Of a stretch of 64,000 bases of DNA, positions 52,647-61,706 are shown piece after piece. The stretch's first letter is position 1; each line of letters begins with the position of its first letter. The stretch is from Spirosoma panaciterrae DSM 21099 (GTDB taxonomy: Bacteria > Bacteroidota > Bacteroidia > Cytophagales > Spirosomataceae), in assembly GCF_000374025.1 (NCBI RefSeq), contig NZ_KB893177.1:62001-126000 (forward strand). The letters are read 5' to 3'. The notes under the pieces are model-generated. The model saw only the letters and a list, made by a program, of their open reading frames with translations. It made no database searches and was not told the origin of the DNA. Both the position numbers and the translations under genes were made by a program.

Positions 52647-52841
52647 ATGGCACACCCCAAACGACGCCACTCAAGCACCCGACGCGATAAGCGCAGAACA
52701 CACTACGTTGCCACGCCAGTAGCGCTCTCGACCGACGCTCAAACTGGCGAAGTGCATCAGCGCCACCACGCTCACGTTTTTGAAGGCAATCTGTTCTATA
52801 AAGGACAAATGATTGTCGAGAATTACGCCAAAACGGCTTAA
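52647..52841 (+). CDS. rpmF: Ribosomal protein bL32, cysteine-free form
   Basis: A 64-residue protein of the large ribosomal subunit. The N-terminus AHPKRRHSSTRRDKRRTHY is the family hallmark, and the second half (TGEVHQRHHAHVFEGNLFYK) replaces the usual zinc ribbon: none of the four cysteines is present. Such Cys-less forms do not need zinc. It lies between DUF177 and plsX, the classic arrangement. A hairpin and T-run after the stop (52861-52908) can separate its level from the lipid genes. Confidence 0.95.
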   Translation: MAHPKRRHSSTRRDKRRTHYVATPVALSTDAQTGEVHQRHHAHVFEGNLFYKGQMIVENYAKTA

Positions 52842-52860
52842 ATCTTGACCATTTATGAAG

Positions 52861-52908
52861 AGTATTTCGCCGACGTCTTTCCGAAGATGAACGCGAAATA
52901 CTTTTTTA
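52861..52908 (+). terminator. Terminator or attenuator between rpmF and plsX
   Basis: AGTATTTCGC (52861-52870) pairs with 52893-52902, loop 22 nt, followed by a T-run. A second hairpin pair (CCTGCCTA at 52919-52926 with 52945-52952) follows before plsX. Confidence 0.65.
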
Positions 52909-53082
52909 TTGCCTGTCACCTGCCTATTTTTACGCATAGATAAGTAGGCAGGCAATTTGTGTCAGGCATTGCCAGGAAGCGCTAGTCGTTTACTATCAAT
53001 TGATTATAGGCTATAATTGCCTACTGACAGGCCCTTAATTTACAACCCCGACGAACAGGGAAGTATTGAACAAACCGAGTCA

Positions 53083-54024
53083 ATGAAAATTGCAGTGGAC
53101 GCAATGGGTGGCGATTTTGCCCCCGAAGCAATTGTGGAAGGAGTAATTCAGGCCGCTGCTGAATTGCCGGAGGATGTGGCTATTGTGTTGATCGGGAAGC
53201 AGACCATTGTAGAGTCACTGCTTGAAAAACACAACGCCCGCGCACTTACCAGTATTGAGTTGGTAAATGCCGACGATGTAATTGACATGAGTGAGCACCC
53301 TACCAAGGCGCTCTCCCAAAAGCCCAATTCCAGCATCGGAATTGGGTTTAAGCTTTTGAAAGACAAACAGGTTGATGCCTTTTGTAGTGCTGGCAATACA
53401 GGTGCCATGCACGTCGGGGCCCTGTTTAGCATAAAAGCGATCGAAGGCATTATACGACCCTGTATTGCTGGCTTTGTGCCACAGGTTACGGGAGGGCATG
53501 CCGTAATGCTCGACATTGGCGCCAACGCCGATTGTAAGCCCGAAATGCTGGCCCAGTTTGGCGAAATAGGCTCGATTTATGCGCAATATACGTTTGCCAT
53601 AGACCAGCCTCGCGTGGCCCTGATGAACATTGGTTCTGAAGAACAGAAGGGATCATTGATTGCTCAGGCCGCCCACCAACTTCTTAAAGACAATCGTCGG
53701 ATTAATTTTGTCGGTAATATTGAAGGGGGAGACTTCTTCGATGGCAAAGCGGACGTCATCATAACCGATGGCTTCACCGGAAATGCCATGTTTAAACTCG
53801 GCGAATCTTTTTATGATATCGCCAGCCGACGGGGTATTCGTGATGAGTTTCTGGATAAAACGAACTACGAGTCTGTAGGCGGTAGTCCGATATTGGGTGT
53901 CAATGGCAATGTCATTATTGCGCATGGTATCTCATCCCCTTTAGCGATTAAAAACATGATTGGCCTGGCCATTCGACAGGTTGAGTCCAACGCCTATATA
54001 AAAATTGCACAAGCATTGAGTTAG
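53083..54024 (+). CDS. plsX: Phosphate acyltransferase PlsX
   Basis: A 313-residue enzyme that makes acyl-phosphate from acyl-ACP, feeding phospholipid synthesis. The N-terminus [20 protein letters not shown] is diagnostic and fixes the start at 53083, not the in-frame TTG at 53017. Further blocks are [26 protein letters not shown] in outline, [40 protein letters not shown] and [10 protein letters not shown]. It is peripheral to the membrane. It is followed by fabH with a long hairpin in between, starting at the stop codon. Confidence 0.95.
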   Translation: MKIAVDAMGGDFAPEAIVEGVIQAAAELPEDVAIVLIGKQTIVESLLEKHNARALTSIELVNADDVIDMSEHPTKALSQKPNSSIGIGFKLLKDKQVDAFCSAGNTGAMHVGALFSIKAIEGIIRPCIAGFVPQVTGGHAVMLDIGANADCKPEMLAQFGEIGSIYAQYTFAIDQPRVALMNIGSEEQKGSLIAQAAHQLLKDNRRINFVGNIEGGDFFDGKADVIITDGFTGNAMFKLGESFYDIASRRGIRDEFLDKTNYESVGGSPILGVNGNVIIAHGISSPLAIKNMIGLAIRQVESNAYIKIAQALS

Positions 54025-54099
54025 TTTTCTGTTTGCCGCTTTCCTTGACTGGCATGCTCATTTTCATGGACTGGTCAAAGGAAGCGACAAACAGAAAAC
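54024..54099. repeat. plsX-fabH intergenic hairpin
   Basis: A 26-bp stem with three mismatches (left arm within 54024-54049, right arm 54074-54099) begins in the plsX stop codon and ends 16 nt before fabH. Outer bases are GTTTTCTGTTTG and the complement. Confidence 0.65.
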
Positions 54100-54115
54100 G
54101 TTGTAAATACCACTT

Positions 54116-55099
54116 ATGAGTAAAGCTGCCATAACAGGAGTCCACGGCTACGTTCCCGACTATGTGCTGACCAATGCTGAATTGGAGCGTATGGTGGATA
54201 CAAATGATGAATGGATTACAAGCCGTACAGGCATTAAGGAACGGCACATTCTCAAGGGTGAAGGTATGGGGTCGTCGCACATGGGAGCTAAAGCCGTAAC
54301 CGGCCTGCTGGAAAAGACCAATACCAGACCCGAAGAAGTCGATTTACTTATTTGTGCGACAACAACCCCCGACTATGTGTTTCCATGCACCGCCAATCTC
54401 ATCTGCGACATGGTTGGCATCCGTAACGTCGGAAGCTTCGATATTCAGGCTGCCTGCTCCGGTTTTGTGTATGCCCTTACAGTAGGCTCTCAATTTATCG
54501 AGACCGGCAAATACAAAAAAGTCGTTATTGTAGGGGCAGACAAAATGTCGGCAATCGTTGATTACACGGACCGTACCACTTGTGTGCTTTTCGGGGATGG
54601 AGCTGGCGCCGTACTCCTTGAACCTAATGACGAAGGCAATGGGGTTCTGGATTCGATTATAAAATCGGATGGGGTCGGACAAAATCACCTGTTTCAGAAA
54701 GCAGGGGGAAGCCGCTATCCACCTACTCACGAAACCGTCGAAAAACGCTGGCATTACGTTTATCAGGATGGCCCTTCGGTATTTAAGTTTGCCGTCAAAA
54801 ATATGGCCGATGTATCTGCCGAAATTATGGAGCGGAATCACCTGACAGGCGCTGATGTTGCCTGGCTGGTTCCACACCAGGCTAACAAACGCATCATCGA
54901 CGCAACAGCCCATCGGATGGGTATCCAATCCGATAAGGTCATGATGAACATTTACAGATACGGCAATACAACTGCTGCAACTATCCCACTCTGCTTATTC
55001 GATTATGAATCGCAGTTGAAAAAAGGCGATAATCTGGTACTAGCCGCTTTTGGTGGTGGCTTTACCTGGGGAGCCGCCTACGTAAAGTGGGCCTATTAA
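54116..55099 (+). CDS. fabH: Beta-ketoacyl-ACP synthase III
   Basis: A 327-residue condensing enzyme that starts fatty-acid chains from an acyl-CoA primer and malonyl-ACP. The catalytic cysteine is in [18 protein letters not shown], the histidine in [13 protein letters not shown] and the asparagine in [33 protein letters not shown] near the N-terminus and [11 protein letters not shown] are standard. It is placed between plsX and efp, with accB and accC further on, so chain initiation, elongation supply and acyl-phosphate formation are in one cluster. Confidence 0.96.
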   Translation: MSKAAITGVHGYVPDYVLTNAELERMVDTNDEWITSRTGIKERHILKGEGMGSSHMGAKAVTGLLEKTNTRPEEVDLLICATTTPDYVFPCTANLICDMVGIRNVGSFDIQAACSGFVYALTVGSQFIETGKYKKVVIVGADKMSAIVDYTDRTTCVLFGDGAGAVLLEPNDEGNGVLDSIIKSDGVGQNHLFQKAGGSRYPPTHETVEKRWHYVYQDGPSVFKFAVKNMADVSAEIMERNHLTGADVAWLVPHQANKRIIDATAHRMGIQSDKVMMNIYRYGNTTAATIPLCLFDYESQLKKGDNLVLAAFGGGFTWGAAYVKWAY

Positions 55100-55105
55100 T
55101 TTTTC

Positions 55106-55182
55106 ATATATGGTATGTGATATAGAATGTACGCTTTTGAACATTCTTTTATATCATACATCATACACCTTATATCATACAT
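55106..55182. repeat. ATAC-type hairpin between fabH and efp (family C, copy 2)
   Basis: TATGGTATGTGATATA-like units on the left face TATATCATACATCATAC units on the right, with GAATGT pairing ACATTC near the loop. It ends 10 nt before the efp ATG and resembles the unit at 11215-11276. Confidence 0.55.
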
Positions 55183-55192
55183 TAAAAAAACG

Positions 55193-55756
55193 ATGGCAAC
55201 GACCGCAGACATCCGCAACGGACTGGTCTTAAACTTCAACAACGACCTTTTTCAAATTACTGAATTTCAACATGTAAAGCCAGGAAAAGGCGCTGCATTT
55301 GTTCGTACGAAGCTGAAAAGCCTGACTACAGGCCGCGTGATTGACAACACCTTCAACTCAGGAGTTACGATCTATCCTGTACGGGTTGAGCGCCGGAAAT
55401 TCCAATTCCTGTATAAGGACGAAGCCGGTTACAACTTCATGGATCAGGAAACGTTCGACCAGATTAACCTCGACGAGAAAATAGTTGATAGCGCCGATCT
55501 GATGAAAGAAGGCCAGGAGGTGGAAATGCTGATCAATGCCGAAAACGAAACCCCACTTTCGTGCGAACTCCCTCCGTTTGTGGAACTGGAAGTGACCTAC
55601 GCAGAGCCAGGGATCAAAGGCGACACGGCCAACAGCCCCAAAAAGCGGGTTGAAGTGGAATCGGGTGCTAAAATTATGGTACCGCTTTTTATCGATTCCG
55701 GCGAAAAAATCCGTGTCGATACCCGTACTCGCGAGTACGTTGAACGAGTGAAATAG
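55193..55756 (+). CDS. efp: Elongation factor P
   Basis: A 187-residue translation factor that rescues ribosomes stalled at polyproline. ATG 55193 is the start; the open frame from 55127 lies within the hairpin. Domain I carries the tip loop HVKPGKGAAFVRTKL with the lysine that is modified in many bacteria; domain II and III follow (GKAL-type OB folds: MLINAENETPLSCELPPFVELEVTY in part, ANSPKKRVEVESGAKIMVPL). No EpmA or EarP gene is in the window, so the modification type is unknown. It sits between fabH and accB. Confidence 0.96.
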   Translation: MATTADIRNGLVLNFNNDLFQITEFQHVKPGKGAAFVRTKLKSLTTGRVIDNTFNSGVTIYPVRVERRKFQFLYKDEAGYNFMDQETFDQINLDEKIVDSADLMKEGQEVEMLINAENETPLSCELPPFVELEVTYAEPGIKGDTANSPKKRVEVESGAKIMVPLFIDSGEKIRVDTRTREYVERVK

Positions 55757-55848
55757 CTATCATTAAACAGTTAGTCTTTAATCCAGTTAGAAAGTAAATT
55801 TCTTTCCTAAACTACCAATCACTCATTCAACTGTGTGACTACCAAACT

Positions 55849-56346
55849 ATGACAACCAAAGACATACAGCAACTTATTGACTTCATTTCTCAATCGGGTC
55901 TGGACGAAGTCAACATCGAAACAAACGATCTCAAAATCAGTGTCAAGCGATATGGTTCGGGCGCTCCGGCAGTTGCACCCGTAGCAGCGGCACCAGCCAT
56001 AGCTCCTGCCGCAGTGCAGGCTCCTGTAGCACCTCCTCAGGCAGTAGCCCCAACCGCCATATCGACTCCTGCGCCAGTAGCTACGCCTAAGGCCGACACC
56101 TCAAACTATGTTACCATCAAATCGCCAATGATCGGTACGTTCTATCGGTCATCTAATCCCGAAACACCTTCATTTGTTGAGGTAGGCGACAGCGTAACCG
56201 CAGGTAAAGTGGTGTGCATTATCGAGGCCATGAAGCTCTTCAACGAAATTGAATCAGAAGTGTCGGGCCGTATTGTTAAAGTGCTTGTTGAAAATGCGAC
56301 CCCTGTCGAGTACGACCAGCCGCTGTTCCTGGTAGAACCCATCTAA
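55849..56346 (+). CDS. accB: Acetyl-CoA carboxylase biotin carboxyl carrier protein
   Basis: A 165-residue carrier subunit. The N-terminal part (KDIQQLIDFISQSGLDEVNI) is followed by a long Ala/Pro-rich linker (residues about 45-85), and the biotinyl domain ends the chain: IKSPMIGTFYRSSNPETPSF, then IIEAMKLFNEIESEVSG, where the lysine of EAMK is biotinylated. It carries CO2 from the AccC carboxylase to the carboxyltransferase. Directly followed by accC with an octamer hairpin between. The 92-bp gap before it has no strong structure. Confidence 0.96.
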   Translation: MTTKDIQQLIDFISQSGLDEVNIETNDLKISVKRYGSGAPAVAPVAAAPAIAPAAVQAPVAPPQAVAPTAISTPAPVATPKADTSNYVTIKSPMIGTFYRSSNPETPSFVEVGDSVTAGKVVCIIEAMKLFNEIESEVSGRIVKVLVENATPVEYDQPLFLVEPI

Positions 56347-56349
56347 AAC

Positions 56350-56433
56350 AAAGAGTGAAAGAGCGAAAGAGTGAATGAGCGTTTATTCGGCGCCCAATTG
56401 TCACTCTTTCGCTCTTTCACTCTTTCGCTCTTT
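56350..56433. repeat. Octamer-array hairpin (family A, copy 2) between accB and accC
   Basis: A perfect 25-bp stem (56350-56374 with 56401-56425, GAGYGAAA octamers and their complement), 26-nt loop, plus one more octamer up to 56433, which is 5 nt before the accC ATG. Confidence 0.85.
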
Positions 56434-56438
56434 ACATT

Positions 56439-57782
56439 ATGTTCAAGAAAATTCTTATCGCCAACCGGGGGGAAATCGCTCTGCGAATTATCCGTACCTG
56501 CCGCGAAATGGGCATTAAAACGGTGGCCGTCTTTTCAACGGCCGACCGCGATAGTTTACACGTACGTTTTGCCGATGAGGCTGTCTGTATTGGTCCGCCA
56601 GTAAGCAAACAGTCGTATCTCAGCATTCCTAATATTATTTCAGCAGCCGAAGTAACTGGGGCCGATGCCATCCATCCAGGCTACGGCTTTTTGTCGGAAA
56701 ACGCCGAATTCTCACAAATCTGCGCCGATTATGGCATTAAGTTTATCGGTGCCACTGCTGATCAGATCAACAGCATGGGCGATAAAGCCACGGCCAAAGC
56801 GACCATGAGAGCGGCTGGTGTTCCGGTGATTCCCGGTTCAGAAGGTCTGCTCGACTCCATCGAACAAGGCAAAAAACTGTCGGCCGAAATGGGTTATCCG
56901 GTTATTGTCAAAGCTACGGCTGGTGGCGGTGGTCGTGGTATGCGAATTATCCGATCAGAAGCCGATTTTGAAAAAGCCTGGCATGATGCCCGTACTGAAG
57001 CGGGAGCCGCTTTTGGTAATGACGGTCTGTATCTGGAAAAATTCGTTGAAGAGCCGCGCCACATCGAAATTCAGATTGTGGGCGATCAATACGGAAAAGT
57101 CTGTCATCTTTCGGAACGCGATTGCTCCATTCAGCGTCGTCACCAAAAGCTGGTCGAAGAAACCCCCTCCCCTATCGTTTCCGACGAACTCCGGCAACAA
57201 ATGGGTGAAGCCGCCATTAAGGGTGCACAGGCCATTGGCTACGAAGGAGCTGGAACCATCGAGTTTCTGGTCGATAAACACGGGAAGTTTTATTTCATGG
57301 AAATGAACACCCGAATTCAGGTGGAACACCCAATTACGGAAGAGGTAACCGACTTCGACCTGATCAAAGAGCAGATCAAGGTGGCTGCCGGTACTGAAAT
57401 TTCAGGCCGGAACTATACGCCGAAGCTGTATGCGATGGAATGCCGTATCAATGCGGAAGACCCTGCCAATGGTTTCCGCCCTTCGCCTGGTAAGATCACG
57501 AACCTGCATTTCCCAGGTGGGCACGGTGTCCGAATCGACAGCCACGTGTACAGTGGCTACACCATTCCGCCCAACTACGACTCGATGATTGCAAAACTGA
57601 TCGTTTCAGGCCAGTCGCGGGAAGAAGTGATTACCCGGATGAAACGGGCCTTGCAGGAGTTTGTGATCGAAGGTATCAAAACAACGATTCCGTTCCATAT
57701 CAAGCTGATGGACGACCCCGGATTCCAGTCGGGTAAATTCACGACGGCTTTCCTCGAAACATTTGATTTCAGTAAGCTGTAA
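56439..57782 (+). CDS. accC: Acetyl-CoA carboxylase, biotin carboxylase subunit
   Basis: A 447-residue ATP-grasp enzyme that carboxylates the biotin of AccB. The N-terminal domain starts [37 protein letters not shown] and [15 protein letters not shown] follow; the ATP lid is [35 protein letters not shown] holds the catalytic Glu and Arg; the C-terminal domain is [15 protein letters not shown]. Length matches the family. It is the last gene of the operon and ends in a strong terminator. Confidence 0.97.
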   Translation: MFKKILIANRGEIALRIIRTCREMGIKTVAVFSTADRDSLHVRFADEAVCIGPPVSKQSYLSIPNIISAAEVTGADAIHPGYGFLSENAEFSQICADYGIKFIGATADQINSMGDKATAKATMRAAGVPVIPGSEGLLDSIEQGKKLSAEMGYPVIVKATAGGGGRGMRIIRSEADFEKAWHDARTEAGAAFGNDGLYLEKFVEEPRHIEIQIVGDQYGKVCHLSERDCSIQRRHQKLVEETPSPIVSDELRQQMGEAAIKGAQAIGYEGAGTIEFLVDKHGKFYFMEMNTRIQVEHPITEEVTDFDLIKEQIKVAAGTEISGRNYTPKLYAMECRINAEDPANGFRPSPGKITNLHFPGGHGVRIDSHVYSGYTIPPNYDSMIAKLIVSGQSREEVITRMKRALQEFVIEGIKTTIPFHIKLMDDPGFQSGKFTTAFLETFDFSKL

Positions 57783-57860
57783 CGTTATGCGGCTGGCTAT
57801 CCGCAACGACACAGTAAAGAATGAGGAAACACTATCGCGGGTTTCTACCTGCGTAACATT

Positions 57861-57906
57861 AAAAAACCGAGGTGTCTTGCTTTAGTGCAAGACACCTCGG
57901 TTTTTT
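57861..57906 (+). terminator. Strong terminator at the end of the lipid operon
   Basis: A 20-bp perfect stem (57861-57880 with 57887-57906), loop 6 nt, flanked by six A and six T, so it works on both strands. Confidence 0.88.
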
Positions 57907-57923
57907 AATACCCACTGCACTAC

Positions 57924-59561
57924 ATGAATCACCTCGCTACGGCCGATTACATCGTTTTTCTTGTTTATTTTATTGTTGTTGTCGGATACGGCTACTGGGT
58001 TTACCAGCGGAAACGATCGGCCCAAATGAATACTACCGATTTTTTTCTGGCCGAAGGATCGCTAACCTGGTGGGCTATTGGGGCTTCGCTGATTGCATCA
58101 AATATTTCGGCCGAACACTTCATCGGCATGGCCGGTTCGGGCTTTGCCATGGGGCTGGCCATTTCTTCTTACGAGTGGTTTGCTGCTGCCGTACTGATCA
58201 TCGTTGCCGTTTTTTTCATCCCGATCTACCTGCGCAATCATATCTATACGATGCCTCAGTTTCTGGCGCAGCGGTATAGCGACACTGTAAGTACCATTCT
58301 AGCCATATTCTGGTTGGTGGTTTATGTACTGGTCAACCTCACATCAATCCTGTATCTGGGTGCCATTGCCATCGAATCGCTGGTTGGTATTTCCTTTACG
58401 GCCTGTACGATCGGGTTAGCCGTGTTTGCCATTTTTATCACCCTGGGAGGGATGAAAGTGATTGGCTATACCGACGTTATCCAGGTCATTGTCCTGATTT
58501 TCGGTGGCTTAGTAATCACGTACCTGGCTCTCGAACTAGTGGGAAAAGAAACCGGAACAACATCAATCTGGGGTAGCTTGGTCTCGCTTCGGACGCAGGC
58601 CGACAGTCATTTTCACATGTTTCTTCCCAAAGGTCACCCCTATTACGACGCACTGCCCGGTATGGCCCTGGTGACGGGGGGCATGTGGCTGAACAATCTC
58701 TACTATTGGGGATGTAATCAGTACATTGTTCAGCGCGCCCTGGGAGCCGACCTCAAAACGGCACGAAGTGGGATTCTATTTGCGGCTTTGCTAAAACTAA
58801 TGATTCCACTCATTGTGGTTATTCCGGGGATCGCGGCTTTTGTTCTCTTTCAGACGGGCTCTTTCCGTGAAGCGATGACCGATGCGTCGGGGGTTCTAAA
58901 GCCCGATCATGCTTACCCCGTACTCATGAATTTGTTGCCAATCGGCATGAAAGGGCTGGCTTTTGCGGCACTAACAGCGGCTATTGTGGCGTCACTGGCA
59001 GGCAAATGCAACTCCATTTCAACCATTTTTACCCTCGACCTCTACAAAAAGTACGTGGATAAAAACGCGTCGGAGCAAAAACTGGTCAATGTAGGCCGCT
59101 GGGCGGTTATTGTCTCATTCATCATTGCCATTGCGCTGGCCCCCATGCTCCGCTCGCTCGATCAGGTGTATCAGTACATTCAGGAATATACCAACTTCAT
59201 TACACCGGGCATCTTCGCGATTTTTCTACTGGGTTTTTTCTGGAAACGAGCCACCAACCGGGCCGCCCTGACGGTTGCCATCCTGACGCTACCTTTCTCT
59301 ACACTACTAAAATTCTGGTCCGAATTCATGAATCTCTTTGGGGTTCAGGCCGAATCGATTCCGTTTTTGCACCGCACTACCTGGGTTTTCTGCATCGATA
59401 TTGTCTTGATGGTGCTTGTATCCCTCACCGACCCAGCCAGTCATCGAACAGGCGATGAAATCATCGTTGATCGCAGTATGTTCCGGGTAACGCCTTCGTT
59501 CGTGATTGGCTCGGTCGGAATTTTTGGTATTTTGGCTGTATTGTATACGGTCTTCTGGTAG
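57924..59561 (+). CDS. Sodium:solute symporter (SSS/SGLT-like)
   Basis: A 545-residue transporter with about 14 helices of the LeuT fold. Signatures: DFFLAEGSLTWWAIGASLIASNISAEH in outline, GSGFAMGLAISSYEW, NNLYYWGCNQYIVQRALGA, and AALTAAIVASLAGKCNSISTIFTLD, which resemble the sodium/glucose or inositol group (SLC5-like). The sodium site residues are in the Ser/Thr-rich TM9 (AIVASLAGKCNSIST). It starts 17 bp after the terminator; 6 bp separate it from the serine hydrolase. Sugar or inositol is a likely substrate, given the downstream inositol oxygenase, but this is inference. Confidence 0.88.
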   Translation: MNHLATADYIVFLVYFIVVVGYGYWVYQRKRSAQMNTTDFFLAEGSLTWWAIGASLIASNISAEHFIGMAGSGFAMGLAISSYEWFAAAVLIIVAVFFIPIYLRNHIYTMPQFLAQRYSDTVSTILAIFWLVVYVLVNLTSILYLGAIAIESLVGISFTACTIGLAVFAIFITLGGMKVIGYTDVIQVIVLIFGGLVITYLALELVGKETGTTSIWGSLVSLRTQADSHFHMFLPKGHPYYDALPGMALVTGGMWLNNLYYWGCNQYIVQRALGADLKTARSGILFAALLKLMIPLIVVIPGIAAFVLFQTGSFREAMTDASGVLKPDHAYPVLMNLLPIGMKGLAFAALTAAIVASLAGKCNSISTIFTLDLYKKYVDKNASEQKLVNVGRWAVIVSFIIAIALAPMLRSLDQVYQYIQEYTNFITPGIFAIFLLGFFWKRATNRAALTVAILTLPFSTLLKFWSEFMNLFGVQAESIPFLHRTTWVFCIDIVLMVLVSLTDPASHRTGDEIIVDRSMFRVTPSFVIGSVGIFGILAVLYTVFW

Positions 59562-59567
59562 AAATAC

Positions 59568-60656
59568 ATGCTAAAATTCCTGACGACGGGTCTTCTGCTA
59601 TTGTCCACAGCGGCTTTGGCACAACTGCCCAAACGGCTCGACTCGCTGATGCGGTCAACCATTCAATCAGGCCAGCCAGGTGCTGCACTATTGGTCGAAA
59701 TCGACGGGAAAGGCATTTATCAGTCAGGTAAAGGTTCAGCCAACGTAGCTCTCAAAACACCGATTACGGCCGAAACGAACTTCCGAATGGCATCTGTTTC
59801 CAAGCAGTTTACCGCTATGGGCATTCTACTACTGGAGAAAGACGGTAAACTTTCATTGGCTGACCCGATTGTTCGATTTTTTCCAGAGTTCAACGGTCAG
59901 GTTGGCCGGAAAGTACAAGTTCGAAATCTTCTAACCCACTCATCGGGCCTACTGGATTACGAAGCTGTGATGAACCCAAACCAGCACGAGCAACTCCTGG
60001 ATGCCGACGTACTTACGCTGCTTAAAGACCGAGATTCACTGTATTTCGAACCAGGAAGTGCGTTTCGGTACAGCAACTCAGGCTATTGCCTGCTCGCTCT
60101 GATCGTTGAGCGCGTATCGGGGCAACCGTTTTCGACCTTTATTCGGGAACGCATTTTTAAACCACTGCACATGACACAATCGGTCATTTACGAAGCAAGA
60201 AAACCGATTGCCAATCGAGCGATGGGTTACCGCAAAAAAGGAACAAACTACCTGTTTTCGGATCAGAGTGTAACCAGTGCTACGAAAGGAGACGGCGGAG
60301 TGTATACGTCGCTAACCGATTACAAAAAATGGATCGATGCCTTACGCAATCATACGCTTATCAACCTCCAGGCTACGCTGATCCGTACGGGCCAGGCCAT
60401 TCGCTCTAATCCAGGTAGCTATTATGGCGCAGGCTGGTTTTTCCAACAGCCCAACAGCCTGGTATTATTCCACTCAGGCAGTACCTGCGGCTTCAATAAT
60501 TTTGTAGTATCTATCCCGGATAAAAACTTCCTGATGGCTTACTTTTCCAACAAGGCCGACAATAAAGCGAACGCGTCTGCCGTACTAAAGATTCTAGCCC
60601 GTGCATACCCCACTGAGCTGGCCAATATTCTGGCATTGGATGAGCTAACTCAATAA
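59568..60656 (+). CDS. Exported serine hydrolase (beta-lactamase class C-like)
   Basis: A 362-residue protein with signal peptide (KFLTTGLLLLSTAALAQ). The penicillin-recognising fold has the SxxK motif in MASVSKQFTAMGILLLEKD (nucleophile Ser), the YxN motif in FRYSNSGYCLLALIVE, and an HSGST block in place of KTG near residue 300. Such proteins hydrolyse D-amino peptides, esters or related bonds; true beta-lactam resistance is not implied. It is 6 bp after the symporter, so probably in the same operon. Confidence 0.87.
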   Translation: MLKFLTTGLLLLSTAALAQLPKRLDSLMRSTIQSGQPGAALLVEIDGKGIYQSGKGSANVALKTPITAETNFRMASVSKQFTAMGILLLEKDGKLSLADPIVRFFPEFNGQVGRKVQVRNLLTHSSGLLDYEAVMNPNQHEQLLDADVLTLLKDRDSLYFEPGSAFRYSNSGYCLLALIVERVSGQPFSTFIRERIFKPLHMTQSVIYEARKPIANRAMGYRKKGTNYLFSDQSVTSATKGDGGVYTSLTDYKKWIDALRNHTLINLQATLIRTGQAIRSNPGSYYGAGWFFQQPNSLVLFHSGSTCGFNNFVVSIPDKNFLMAYFSNKADNKANASAVLKILARAYPTELANILALDELTQ

Positions 60657-60740
60657 TACGTTCTGGCTCAACCTTTGCTCTATCGTATTGGTTTACAGGA
60701 ATAAATTTTCGAGATTTGTTAGTTAAATTTTTTATCGATC

Positions 60741-61595
60741 ATGATTAGCGAAACAGCCCCCCTTGCCAGCCTGGATGTATGGGAAGACGACGTACTGAGT
60801 CGTTACCCCCAGCCCGAACACAAATCGAAAGACGACTATCGCAACTACGACACGCCCGAGCGTGATACCGTTCGGGAGTTCTATCGACTGAATCATACCT
60901 ACCAGACCTATGATTTCGTGCTGGAAAAAGAGCGGGAATTCCTGAAATTCGATAAAAAAGAATTACCTGTTTGGGGCGTTGCAGAATTCCTGAACACATT
61001 GGTCGATGATTCGGACCCCGATACCGACCTGGATCAGCTTCAGCACCTGCTACAAACATCCGAAGCCATCCGGGCCGATGGCCATCCAGATTGGTTCGTG
61101 CTGACGGGTTTCCTGCACGATATGGGCAAAGTACTTTGCCTGTTTGGCGAACCGCAATGGGCAGTGGTTGGCGATACATTCCCCGTTGGCTGCAAGCATT
61201 CGGACAAAATTGTTTATCCTGAGTTTTTCGCTAATAACCCCGACAGTCAGGATGATCGGTACAATACCAAGTACGGTGTTTACGAGCCAAATTGTGGGCT
61301 TCGCAACGTGCATATGTCGTGGGGGCACGACGAGTATCTGTATCAGATGATGAAAAACTACATGCCCGAACCGGCACTGTACATGATGCGGTATCACTCA
61401 TTTTACTCTCAGCACCGGGAGGAATCGTACAACCACCTGATGGACGAGCATGATCATGAGATGTTCAAATGGGTTCGGAAGTTCAATCCGTATGACTTGT
61501 ATTCGAAAAGTCCCAAGCCACCCGTTGTGAGTGAGCTGAAGCCTTACTACGAAGACCTGATTGCGAAGTATTTGCCATCCACGTTGAAGCTGTAA
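60741..61595 (+). CDS. Myo-inositol oxygenase
   Basis: A 284-residue diiron enzyme that cleaves myo-inositol with O2 to D-glucuronate. The family is rare in bacteria but known in Bacteroidota. Matches include LNHTYQTYDFVLEKEREFLKF, EAIRADGHPDWFVLTGFLHDMGK in outline (the HD metal site), GDTFPVGC, VYEPNCGLRNVHMSWGHDEYLY and ALYMMRYHSFY, which carry the remaining histidines, then the KFNPYDLYSK end. Length is normal. Genes for glucuronate use are not in the window. It lies between two sodium symporters; inositol uptake is a likely link. Confidence 0.92.
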   Translation: MISETAPLASLDVWEDDVLSRYPQPEHKSKDDYRNYDTPERDTVREFYRLNHTYQTYDFVLEKEREFLKFDKKELPVWGVAEFLNTLVDDSDPDTDLDQLQHLLQTSEAIRADGHPDWFVLTGFLHDMGKVLCLFGEPQWAVVGDTFPVGCKHSDKIVYPEFFANNPDSQDDRYNTKYGVYEPNCGLRNVHMSWGHDEYLYQMMKNYMPEPALYMMRYHSFYSQHREESYNHLMDEHDHEMFKWVRKFNPYDLYSKSPKPPVVSELKPYYEDLIAKYLPSTLKL

Positions 61596-61621
61596 TCGAT
61601 TGGTACATAGTAGCATTACCG

Positions 61622-61667
61622 TTCCGTAAGCCGTTGATTCCTTTCGACTGCTTACGGAATTTTTATT
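61622..61667 (+). terminator. Terminator after the inositol oxygenase gene
   Basis: TTCCGTAAGC (61622-61631) pairs with GCTTACGGAA (61650-61659) over 10 bp; TTTTTATTT follows. Confidence 0.8.
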
Positions 61668-61678
61668 TGCTGATTATG

Positions 61679-61686
61679 TAGTTTTG
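61679..61686 (+). promoter_or_regulatory. Candidate -7 box of the second symporter gene
   Basis: TAGTTTTG matches TAnnTTTG exactly, 20 bp before the ATG at 61707; the leader would be short. Confidence 0.4.
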
Positions 61687-61706
61687 GCGATTGCTACTGT
61701 TCTGAT

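Noticed and set aside
59568-60656. A beta-lactam resistance gene
   Set aside because: It has the general serine hydrolase motifs with HSG in place of KTG and no resistance context; class C-like esterases or peptidases are far more common.
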